Shown here one piece after another: positions 1 through 6,934 of a stretch of DNA of 64,000 nucleotides. How positions within the stretch are numbered: the stretch's first letter is position 1; every line of letters begins with the position of its first letter. Below the pieces are notes generated by a model, which made no database searches, was not told where the DNA came from, and worked only from the letters and a program-made list of their open reading frames with translations. Both the position numbers and the translations under genes were made by a program. This DNA is from Ancylobacter moscoviensis (GTDB lineage Bacteria; Pseudomonadota; Alphaproteobacteria; Rhizobiales; Xanthobacteraceae). The DNA lies in contig NZ_VMBP01000006.1 in the NCBI RefSeq assembly GCF_007559435.1, positions 1 to 64,000 on the forward strand, given 5' to 3'.

Positions 1-81
1 GAGCTCTTCTTCCGCGACAACACCATGATGCTCTTCGCCGACGCCAAAAAAATGGTCGAGGATATCGTCAAGAATCTGTAA
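1..81 (+). CDS. pntB: NAD(P) transhydrogenase beta subunit, C-terminal end (partial)
   Basis: Only the last 26 codons and the TAA stop are present; the gene enters from the left edge. The residues read ELFFRDNTMMLFADAKKMVE followed by DIVKNL. This matches the conserved end of the transhydrogenase beta subunit, whose NADP-binding domain closes with an N-T-x-M-L-F-x-D-A-K motif. The enzyme is an inner-membrane proton-translocating transhydrogenase that transfers hydride between NADH and NADP+. A clear intrinsic terminator follows, so this is the last gene of its transcript. Identification rests on a short tail, but the motif is distinctive. Confidence 0.85.
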   Translation, partial: ELFFRDNTMMLFADAKKMVEDIVKNL

Positions 82-104
82 TCAGGTTCGAAATTCGAAA
101 TAAG

Positions 105-138
105 CGGCCGGAGGTCTTTTCCGGCCGTTTTCTTTTTC
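105..138 (+). terminator. Intrinsic terminator after pntB
   Basis: A perfect 8-bp GC-rich stem (105-112 with 120-127), a 7-nt loop, then a T-rich tail TTTTCTTTTT. It lies 24 nt after the pntB stop. Confidence 0.9.
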
Positions 139-159
139 TGCGACATTCGAGGCGACTGC

Positions 160-176
160 TTAACCCGCTGTCAACC
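160..176 (+). promoter_or_regulatory. CtrA-like site upstream of the extensin-like gene
   Basis: The sequence reads TTAA-N7-TCAACC, seven of eight matches to the alphaproteobacterial CtrA consensus TTAA-N7-TTAA. It lies about 23-39 nt before the start codon of the downstream wall protein. The same form (TTAA-N7-TCAACC) recurs before ftsW. This is a sequence match only; binding is inferred. Confidence 0.35.
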
Positions 177-198
177 AAACCCCGCCTAGCTTGCCGCC

Positions 199-1470
199 AT
201 GACGCGCGGCGTATCCTGGTTTCTCGTAGCCCCGCTCGTCCTTCTGGGGCTTTCCGGTTGCAAGTTCGGGCTCGAGCAGCGCGAACGATGGCGCACGGAT
301 GCCGAGGAACGGTGCGTGGCGGGGGGCCTCGTTAAGCCCTCCGCCTACACCATCCCCATCAAGGAGATCGACGGCGCGGGAACCTGCGGCATGGACCGCC
401 CGTTCCGCGTGCTCGCCTTCAACGAAGGCGCCGTCGAGGTCTCGCCCAAGGCGACGCTCGCCTGCCCGATCACCGCTTCCGTCGACCGCTGGCTGCGCGA
501 CGACATCCAGCCCGCCGCCATGGCCTGGTTCGGCCAGCCGGTGGCGAAGATGAAGCAGATGTCCGCCTATTCCTGCCGCAACATGAATGGCGGGCCGCGC
601 GGCAAGATTTCCGAGCACGCCTTCGGCAATGCCTTCGACATCGGCGGCTTCGTGCTCGCCGACGGGCGCGAGGTCACGGTCAAGAAGGGCTGGAAGGGCC
701 GGCCGGACGAGCAGGGCTTCCTGCGCACGGTGCAGGCCACCGGTTGCCAGCGCTTTTCCACCGTGCTGGGACCGGGCTCCAACATCTATCACTACGACCA
801 CATCCATGTGGACCTGATGCGGCGCGCCTCCGACCGTTCCGCCTGCAATCCCCGGGTCACGCCCCCGCCGCCGCCGAACCTGCCCGTCTACAAGGCGCCT
901 GCCTATAAAGCCCCGCTTTTTGGCGCTCCCTGGGGAGAGTCGTCCGCCGCGCCGGCGGAAGAGCCCGTGGGCGTCCCGGCCGGCGAGGAAGGATTGGCGC
1001 CGGAGGATGGCTACGGCTCCGCGCCGCCGCCGTCCGCGCCGCAACCCGCCGCCCGACCGGCTCCGGCCCACATGCCGGCGGCCGGCGAGCCGATGGTGCT
1101 GTCGCCGCCACCATCCGACCCTTATGCGAGCAGCTACCCCGCCGCCGATCCCTATCCGGCACAGGCGACCCCGGCCGCGCCTTCGCAAAACTATCCGGGC
1201 CAGACTTATCCGGCGCAGGGTTATCCCGCTCAAGCCTATCCCGCGCCGTCGGCCTATCCCTCGCCCGCGCCCTATCCGGCGGCGTCGGATTACCCGTCGG
1301 CCTATCCGGCGGCGCCCGCCGCGGTGCCTCCCGCGGCCGCGCCGAGCCGTCGCGCCCCGCCCGGCGTGCCGCTGCCGCCGGCGAGCATTCCGCTGGCCAA
1401 ATGGCTGGGGCTCGATCCCACCCCGACCGGCTCCACCGGCAAGGCCCGCTCCTACACCGACGGCCGGTGA
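199..1470 (+). CDS. Extensin-like domain lipoprotein
   Basis: This 423-aa envelope lipoprotein carries an extensin_C domain (PF06904), a family common in Hyphomicrobiales. The N-terminus is a lipoprotein signal with lipobox LSGC and lipidated Cys21. The domain spans about residues 35-215 and shows the pattern expected of an M15-like zinc peptidase fold: H140 and D147 in SEHAFGNAFDIGG, and H203 in HYDHIHVD. The remaining half (from about 220) is a Pro/Ala/Tyr-rich low-complexity tail with many YPA units, probably a wall-spanning or wall-binding extension. The exact reaction is not established for the family; a role on peptidoglycan is inferred from the fold and from nearby wall genes. The start is the first ATG giving an immediate signal peptide. 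Confidence 0.85.
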   Translation: MTRGVSWFLVAPLVLLGLSGCKFGLEQRERWRTDAEERCVAGGLVKPSAYTIPIKEIDGAGTCGMDRPFRVLAFNEGAVEVSPKATLACPITASVDRWLRDDIQPAAMAWFGQPVAKMKQMSAYSCRNMNGGPRGKISEHAFGNAFDIGGFVLADGREVTVKKGWKGRPDEQGFLRTVQATGCQRFSTVLGPGSNIYHYDHIHVDLMRRASDRSACNPRVTPPPPPNLPVYKAPAYKAPLFGAPWGESSAAPAEEPVGVPAGEEGLAPEDGYGSAPPPSAPQPAARPAPAHMPAAGEPMVLSPPPSDPYASSYPAADPYPAQATPAAPSQNYPGQTYPAQGYPAQAYPAPSAYPSPAPYPAASDYPSAYPAAPAAVPPAAAPSRRAPPGVPLPPASIPLAKWLGLDPTPTGSTGKARSYTDGR

Positions 1471-1488
1471 GCCGCAGGGCGTTCGCCG

Positions 1489-2298
1489 TCAGTCCAGCAG
1501 CGTGTCGAGCCCGCGCCTCACACCGATCCAGCCCTTAACCTTGCGGGCGGCCAGCAGCGTGCCCGCCACATAGGGCGCGGCCGAGGCGCCGGCGTCGTGG
1601 CGGATGGTGAGGCGTTCGTCCGGCGCGGCGAAGATCGTTTCCACGCCGAGAACGAAGGAGGGCAGGCGCAGCGCGTGCACTCGCACCTCGCGCGCCCCTT
1701 CCCCGAAGGCGCCGCCGCGCGTCGCCGGCACGCCGACGACATCCGCAACCGGCCGGCTGGTCGCCGGCTGGCGCACCTCGGCCAGTGCCTCCGCCAGCTC
1801 GCGCCCGGTACCGGAGGGCGCATCCGGCTTCCCGGCCGAGGCGTAGTCGATGATCTCGACATCGGCGACGTACTTCGCCGCTTCCAGCGTGAAGCGCTTC
1901 AGCAGCGTGGCGGTGATGGAGAAATTGCCGGCGGCGAGCAGGCCGGCCTCGTGCTGGCGCGCCACGGCGTCGAGCTCGGCATAGTCGGCGGCCCCGAGGC
2001 CGGAGGTGCCGATGACGACGCCGAGGCCGGCCTTCAGGGCGGCGAGCGCGTTGGCCTTCACCACGCCGGGCTTGGTGTAGTCGATCAGCACATCGGCGGG
2101 GACGGCGAGCGCCTCCTCGACGCTGGCGAAGACCGGCACGCCGGACGGGGCGCCGCCGAGCGCGATGCCCAGATCCTTGCCGGCATGGCTGCGGGCGACG
2201 CCGGCGACGAGCTCGAGATCGGGCGCCGCGGCGAGCGCCGGCGCGAGGGCGCGGCCGACCCATCCGGTGGCGCCGGCGAGGATGATGCGGATCGACAT
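1489..2298 (-). CDS. DapB-like dihydrodipicolinate reductase family protein
   Basis: This 269-aa protein has DapB family architecture. It opens with the dinucleotide-binding motif AGATGWVGR, contains the IDYT and IGTSGL segments, and keeps the DAPSGTG substrate loop. In genuine DapB the loop is preceded by HHxHK, where the first His is the proposed catalytic acid. Here the equivalent stretch is ASAGK: the lysine is kept and the histidines are lost. It may therefore be a paralogue with altered or different activity rather than the lysine-pathway 4-hydroxy-tetrahydrodipicolinate reductase. The start at 2298 is chosen because AAGGAG sits 8 nt upstream; a longer frame to 2358 lacks this. It lies downstream of the RNase P RNA gene on the same strand. 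Confidence 0.8.
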   Translation of the reverse strand: MSIRIILAGATGWVGRALAPALAAAPDLELVAGVARSHAGKDLGIALGGAPSGVPVFASVEEALAVPADVLIDYTKPGVVKANALAALKAGLGVVIGTSGLGAADYAELDAVARQHEAGLLAAGNFSITATLLKRFTLEAAKYVADVEIIDYASAGKPDAPSGTGRELAEALAEVRQPATSRPVADVVGVPATRGGAFGEGAREVRVHALRLPSFVLGVETIFAAPDERLTIRHDAGASAAPYVAGTLLAARKVKGWIGVRRGLDTLLD

Positions 2299-2429
2299 GG
2301 CGGGCTCCTTCGGCTGGCGGGGAGCGAAGGAGTAGCAAAGCGGCCGTGTCGGCGCCATGCCGGCATCGTACCGGCCCGGGGCGGGCAGGCCGTGGAAACA
2401 TGTCCGCGCGGCGACGGCAGGAAGAAGAG

Positions 2430-2813
<384 letters not shown>

Positions 2814-2817
2814 TCAG

Positions 2818-2846
2818 CACATGAGGGAGAGCGGCTCCGGCGTCAA
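2818..2846 (-). promoter_or_regulatory. Predicted sigma70-type promoter of rnpB
   Basis: On the minus strand TTGACG (2846-2841) is followed after exactly 17 nt by CATGTG (2823-2818). This places the transcription start about 5-8 nt later, matching the 5' end predicted from helix P1. Confidence 0.6.
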
Positions 2847-2935
2847 GTCCGAAGATGCCGGCCGGGGAGGGAGCGCACGGGCGGGGGCGACGCGAAACCA
2901 GTGAGCCCCCGCCGCGCGCAAGACGATGACCAGCG

Positions 2936-3433
2936 TCAGTTGGAGGCCATGATGGTGCGGGCCTTGCTGCAATAGACCCGCGCGGCCGAGGACATGCGCT
3001 TGGCGCCGTGGCCGCCCTGATAGCGCATGACGGTGCCGCAGGTGTCGCCGGCGGCGAGGCGATAGGCGCCGGCGAGATAACGCATGCCCCAGCGGATATT
3101 GGTGGCCGGCTCGTAAAGCGCGGCGCGGCTGCCGGAATAGCCCATGCCCTTCGCGGTCTGGTGCTTGATCTGCATGAGGCCGACCTCGCCGGCGCGGCCG
3201 GTGAGCCTCGTGTTCCAGTTGCTCTCGATACGCACCACCGCGCGGGCAAGGGCCACCGGTACGCCATTGGCGCGGGCCTCACGATCTACAAGGGAGGCAA
3301 GGTTGTTCGAGGTGGAAGGAACGTTGACTTCGGATGATTTGGTGAAGATCGACTTGGCACTGGCGATGTTCGTGCCGGAGGCGGCAAAGACGGCGACGAC
3401 AAGCGAAGCACTGATTACGCGAGAAACATTCAT
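2936..3433 (-). CDS. Secreted lytic transglycosylase (SLT domain)
   Basis: This 165-aa periplasmic protein is a small lytic transglycosylase that would cleave the MurNAc-GlcNAc bond of peptidoglycan. A signal peptide covers residues 1-26 (cleavage after ASA). The SLT domain follows directly, with catalytic glutamate E70 in VVRIESNWN and the downstream GLMQI segment typical of family 1 transglycosylases. Two late cysteines (TCGT and YCSK) could form a disulfide. It is a minimal single-domain form. It lies on the same strand as the amidase upstream but 240 nt away, so it probably has its own promoter. A CTCGAAT direct repeat 11 bp apart (3483-3500) lies in that gap. Confidence 0.9.
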   Translation of the reverse strand: MNVSRVISASLVVAVFAASGTNIASAKSIFTKSSEVNVPSTSNNLASLVDREARANGVPVALARAVVRIESNWNTRLTGRAGEVGLMQIKHQTAKGMGYSGSRAALYEPATNIRWGMRYLAGAYRLAAGDTCGTVMRYQGGHGAKRMSSAARVYCSKARTIMASN

Positions 3434-3625
3434 TACGAGCCGATGGCCTTTTCGTCTGACTGCGACGGCCGGGAAAAATCAGCTCGAATCTGTCTCGAAT
3501 GAGGCCGATACGATTTCAGGATTGTCGCAATCCCTGCATCGGTTGGTGTTTTTCGGTAACCTATACCTCTGGCTGTGGCGCAACCGCAACGTTCATGAAC
3601 GATACTTGCGCGTGCAAATGCCAAT

Positions 3626-3646
3626 GCGCACGATCCTGTCGTGCGC
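3626..3646 (-). terminator. Stem-loop after the amidase gene
   Basis: A perfect 7-bp inverted repeat (GCGCACG with CGTGCGC) with a 7-nt loop lies 28 nt past the stop of the minus-strand amidase gene. No T-run follows, so it may be a weak or Rho-assisted terminator, or an mRNA 3' end stabiliser. Confidence 0.35.
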
Positions 3647-3673
3647 TGCCGGCATTATGTGCGTGCGCATATT

Positions 3674-4501
3674 TCAGGCGATATTCGGCGGCTCTGCCGG
3701 CTCGGGTTCCGCCGTGCCCGGACGCGAGGCGCACAGGGCATAGAGCGTCGCCAGCGTCGAGACGTCCGCGATACCGTCCACCCGTGCGCGGCGGAAATGA
3801 CGCTGGAAGGCACGCACCGCCGCCTCCGTTTCCTCGCAATAGGTGCCGGTGACGGGCACGCCATAGCCGTAGAAGGCGAGCATGGCCTGCAGCGCCTCGA
3901 TGGGCTGGCCATGCTCGCCGCGCATGAAGTAGCGCCCGTCGCTCGGCGGGGCCTCCTCCACCAGATGGCCGACGCCGAAGCGGTGCAGCACCTCCCAGGG
4001 GAATTTCTCGCCGGGGTCTTCCTTGCGCATCGGCGCGACGTCCGAATGGGCGAGCACCCGGTCGGGCGGGATGGGATGGCGTGTCAGGATGTCCTTGCAC
4101 AGCGCCGTCACCGCCTCGATCTGGATCGCCGGAAAGGGCGGATAGCCGAAGTCGTGGCCGGGATTGGCGATCTCGATGCCGATGGAATGCGAATTGATGT
4201 CGGTGGCGCTGGCCCAGTGCGCGGCGCCGGCATGCCAGGCCCGGCGCGCCTCGGGCACGAGCTGGGCGATGCGTCCGTCCTCGAATACGACATAGTGCGC
4301 GGAGACCTGCCGCTCCGGCGAGCGCAGCCACTCTACCGCCTGGTCGGTCGATTCCATGCCGGTGTAGTGCAGCAGCAGCATGTCCGGGCCGGCCACGCCG
4401 AGGCGCTCGCCATGGTTCGGCGAGGGCAGCACCTGCGCCACCAGAGGCGAGTCCGGCGCGAAGGGCGGGGCGGGCGGATTGTCGGTCGGCGGCTCTGTCA
4501 T
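3674..4501 (-). CDS. N-acetylmuramoyl-L-alanine amidase, AmiD-like
   Basis: This 275-aa zinc amidase cleaves the amide bond between MurNAc and the stem peptide. The amidase_2 domain covers about residues 20-175. Probable zinc ligands are H45 (LLLHYTG), H152 (LAHSDVAP) and D162 (EDPGEKFPW), and E110 (IGIEIAN) is the likely catalytic glutamate; spacing matches the AmiD/AmpD families. A C-terminal peptidoglycan-binding module (about 195-255, IEALQAMLAFYGY to AVRAFQRHF) points to the AmiD rather than the cytosolic AmpD subtype. No classical signal peptide is evident, so its location is uncertain. It is divergent from mraZ, sharing a 303-nt regulatory gap. Confidence 0.88.
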   Translation of the reverse strand: MTEPPTDNPPAPPFAPDSPLVAQVLPSPNHGERLGVAGPDMLLLHYTGMESTDQAVEWLRSPERQVSAHYVVFEDGRIAQLVPEARRAWHAGAAHWASATDINSHSIGIEIANPGHDFGYPPFPAIQIEAVTALCKDILTRHPIPPDRVLAHSDVAPMRKEDPGEKFPWEVLHRFGVGHLVEEAPPSDGRYFMRGEHGQPIEALQAMLAFYGYGVPVTGTYCEETEAAVRAFQRHFRRARVDGIADVSTLATLYALCASRPGTAEPEPAEPPNIA

Positions 4502-4532
4502 GGCTCGCAGCTACGCCCGGCCGGTGCCGGAT

Positions 4533-4547
4533 TCAACCGATTCTTAA
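4533..4547. promoter_or_regulatory. CtrA-like site with embedded GANTC in the amidase/mraZ gap
   Basis: TCAA-N7-TTAA, seven of eight matches to the CtrA consensus, 32 nt before the minus-strand amidase start. The seven-base spacer contains GATTC, the CcrM methylation motif GANTC. The rest of this 303-nt gap holds the mraZ promoter and MraZ boxes and otherwise shows nothing recognisable. Confidence 0.3.
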
Positions 4548-4637
4548 GGTTCATGGGGCGTTAATGGCCAATCGCCGGCCGTGGCGGAATCACCGTGTCG
4601 CAACCGGCGGCGCGGTGTTGAAGTCGCAGTCGTTCCA

Positions 4638-4666
4638 TTGACGCCCAATGTATCCCATGCTATCCC
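4638..4666 (+). promoter_or_regulatory. Predicted mraZ (dcw) promoter
   Basis: TTGACG (4638-4643) and TATCCC (4661-4666) are separated by exactly 17 nt. The spacer and the -10 element coincide with the MraZ boxes. The predicted start leaves a 5' leader of about 130 nt before mraZ. Confidence 0.6.
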
Positions 4667-4677
4667 AAGTCATCCCG
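4644..4677 (-). promoter_or_regulatory. MraZ boxes (mraZ operator)
   Basis: On the minus strand the element reads CGGG-N6-TGGG-N6-TGGG-N6-TGGG. There are four copies at exact 10-bp spacing, with plus-strand CCCA/CCCG at 4644, 4654, 4664 and 4674. MraZ is known to bind such repeated TGGGN boxes upstream of its own gene. The placement across the -10 region and spacer fits autorepression. Confidence 0.8.
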
Positions 4678-4804
4678 TTGCAGTACCGAGTCAGCGAAGC
4701 CGATGGCGCGTTTGCCGCGTCCGTCGACGGGCTGTGCTTGGTCTCCGGAAAGCCTGTAGCGGGGCGTGCAACGGGGCGTGTTTGCGTAGGGGCGTGCCGG
4801 GCCG

Positions 4805-5284
4805 ATGGAACGTTTCGTATCGACCTATGCGATGCGGCTCGATTCCAAGGGCCGGATGTCGATCCCGGCGCCGTATCGCGGGCTTCTCGCGCGGGACGGG
4901 CTGGAGCATCTCTACTGCCATCCGGCGCTCGACCTGCCGGCGCTTCAGGCGGGCGGGACGCGGCTGATGGCGGGGATCGACGCCTTGATCGAGCGCTATC
5001 CGCCCTATTCGGAGGCGCGCGAGGAACTGGCCGGCGCACTCTACGGGGCGATCGAGATGCTGAAACTCGATCCGGAGGGCCGCGTCGTGCTGAGCGAGGG
5101 TTTGAAGACGCACGCGCATATCAGGGACGAGGCGGTTTTGGTCGGCCTCGGCGACAGTTTTCGGATCTGGGAGCCACAACGCTTCCGGGCGCATCTCGCG
5201 GAGGCCACGGCGAAGGTGCGTGCGCTGAAGCAGCAGATCGGCTCTCAGGGGGCGACGCGGGAATCCCGCGCCGATGGGGCATGA
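4805..5284 (+). CDS. mraZ: Transcriptional regulator MraZ
   Basis: This 159-aa protein is the DNA-binding regulator that heads dcw clusters. It has two SpoVT/AbrB-like half domains: the first at about residues 5-50 ([18 protein letters not shown]), the second at about 85-130 ([15 protein letters not shown]). MraZ forms ring-shaped oligomers that bind repeated TGGG boxes, and four such boxes lie 128-161 nt upstream of this gene. The start at 4805 gives the standard MERFVSTY opening; its ribosome-binding site is weak. The stop overlaps the rsmH start (ATGA), so the two genes are translationally coupled. Confidence 0.95.
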   Translation: MERFVSTYAMRLDSKGRMSIPAPYRGLLARDGLEHLYCHPALDLPALQAGGTRLMAGIDALIERYPPYSEAREELAGALYGAIEMLKLDPEGRVVLSEGLKTHAHIRDEAVLVGLGDSFRIWEPQRFRAHLAEATAKVRALKQQIGSQGATRESRADGA

Positions 5285-6318
5285 TGGCGGGTCGCGGCGG
5301 TTCGGAGACGGACGCTGCCGGCGGACCGGCCCGCCATCTGCCTGTCCTGCTCGACGAAGTTCTCGAACATCTCGCCCCGCGCGACGGCGGCGTCTATGTG
5401 GACGGCACCTTCGGCGCCGGCGGCTACACGCGCGCCATTCTCGGCGCAGCGGCCTGCCGGGTGATCGCCATCGATCGCGACCCGAACGCCATTCGCGACG
5501 GGCAGGCGCTGGTCGAGGAAAGCGGCGGGCGCCTCTCTCTTGTTCATGAGCGTTTCAGCGAACTCGCCGAGGTGGCCACGGCCGTCGGCGAGCCGCTGGT
5601 GGATGGCGTGGTGCTCGACATCGGCGTGTCCTCCATGCAGATCGACGAGGGTGAGCGCGGCTTCTCCTTCCGCCGCGACGGGCCGCTCGACATGCGCATG
5701 TCGAGCGAGGGGCCCTCGGCCGCCGATCTGGTGGCGAAGCTCTCCGAGACCGATCTCGCCAACGTCATCTACCGTTTCGGCGAGGAGCGCCGTTCGCGGG
5801 CGGTCGCGCGGGCCATCGTTGAGGCGCGCGGCCGGGAGCCCATCGAGCGCACGCTGCAGCTCGCCGACATCGTGGCCAAGGTGGTGCGCGCCAAGCCGCA
5901 CGAGCCGCATCCCGCCACCCGCACCTTCCAGGCGCTGCGCATCGCGGTGAACGACGAGCTGGGCGAACTCGCCCGGGCGCTCGAGGGCGCCGAGCGCATC
6001 CTGCGGCCGGGCGGGCGGCTGGTGGTCGTCACCTTCCATTCGCTGGAAGACCGCATCGTGAAGAATTTCCTCGCCAACCGGGCGAAGGTCGCGACCGGCT
6101 CGCGCCATATGCCGGCGGTGCAGGGCGCGGCGCCCAGCTTCACGCTGGTGGCGCGTGGCGCGGTGGAGCCGGGCGAGGGGGAACTCGCCCGCAACCCGCG
6201 CGCCCGCTCCGCCAAGCTTCGTGCCGCCGAACGCACCGGCGCTCCCGCCCATGCGTCCGGCGACCTGTCGTCATTGCTGCCGCCGCTCCCGGTTCTGGAC
6301 ACCCATCGCCGTCGCTGA
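5281..6318 (+). CDS. rsmH: 16S rRNA (cytosine(1402)-N(4))-methyltransferase RsmH
   Basis: This 345-aa SAM-dependent enzyme methylates N4 of C1402 in 16S rRNA, in the ribosomal P site. Family motifs are present: [10 protein letters not shown], the SAM-binding [42 protein letters not shown] and [16 protein letters not shown]. The C-terminal [14 protein letters not shown] is the usual family ending. The start is ATG 5281 or the adjacent ATG 5284; the first overlaps the mraZ stop by 4 nt. An upstream extension of the open frame reads through mraZ in the wrong frame and is not real. ftsL follows after 9 nt. Confidence 0.97.
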   Translation: MMAGRGGSETDAAGGPARHLPVLLDEVLEHLAPRDGGVYVDGTFGAGGYTRAILGAAACRVIAIDRDPNAIRDGQALVEESGGRLSLVHERFSELAEVATAVGEPLVDGVVLDIGVSSMQIDEGERGFSFRRDGPLDMRMSSEGPSAADLVAKLSETDLANVIYRFGEERRSRAVARAIVEARGREPIERTLQLADIVAKVVRAKPHEPHPATRTFQALRIAVNDELGELARALEGAERILRPGGRLVVVTFHSLEDRIVKNFLANRAKVATGSRHMPAVQGAAPSFTLVARGAVEPGEGELARNPRARSAKLRAAERTGAPAHASGDLSSLLPPLPVLDTHRRR

Positions 6319-6327
6319 GGTCGAGAC

Positions 6328-6918
6328 ATGTTCCGCGTACTCAATGCCGTCTCGGTCATCGCGCTTCTCGCTGCGGCGGGCGCCGTCTACCACGTCAAAT
6401 ATTCCTCGGCTTTCGAGGCGCAGGAGATCGCGCAGCTTCGTACCGAGATCCGCGCCGAGCGCGACCGCATCGCGCTGCTGCACGCCGAGTGGGCGCGCCG
6501 GACCGCGCCGGACCGCATCCAGGCCCTCGCCAAGAAGCATCTCGACATGCAGCCGCTCGACGTCGAACACATGGATCGGCTCGCCAGCCTGCCGTCCAAG
6601 CCCGCGCCCAACGGCGACGCGCTCGGCGGCATGATCGAGGCGCTGGTCGACGGGCCCTCGCCGGAGCCGGTGCCCTCGGCCGCGAAGCCGGCTGCCAAGC
6701 CGTCGAAGCCGTCCGCGCCGGTGGCCCGCCTTCCGGACGACGCGCCGCTGCCGGAAGGGCCGTTCTCGGAGGATACCCTGCCGCTCTCCGCCATGCCGCC
6801 GGCCGGCAGCATGGCGCCCCAGCGTCCCAGCCTCGTGGGCCCGCAGGGGGTCATCGGTGCGCCGCTCAATCCCGCGGCGGAAAGTCCGTTGCTGCCGCCT
6901 GCGGCGGTCGGCCAGTAG
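6328..6918 (+). CDS. ftsL: Cell division protein FtsL
   Basis: This is a bitopic inner-membrane division protein that joins FtsQ and FtsB and helps activate FtsWI at the septum. A short N-terminus leads into one membrane segment (about residues 7-24), then a helical coiled-coil region (about 30-60, ending in PDRIQALAKKHL) and the DMQPL segment typical of FtsL. At 196 aa it is well above the usual length of 100-130. The excess is a Pro/Ala-rich tail from about residue 90 to the end. Position between rsmH and ftsI confirms the identity. Confidence 0.92.
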   Translation: MFRVLNAVSVIALLAAAGAVYHVKYSSAFEAQEIAQLRTEIRAERDRIALLHAEWARRTAPDRIQALAKKHLDMQPLDVEHMDRLASLPSKPAPNGDALGGMIEALVDGPSPEPVPSAAKPAAKPSKPSAPVARLPDDAPLPEGPFSEDTLPLSAMPPAGSMAPQRPSLVGPQGVIGAPLNPAAESPLLPPAAVGQ

Positions 6919-6934
6919 TCCCGGAGTCGCCGCC

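Noticed and set aside
4648-5280. N-terminal extension of the RsmH frame through mraZ
   Set aside because: The region codes for MraZ in another frame; RsmH family similarity begins only at the ATG at 5281.
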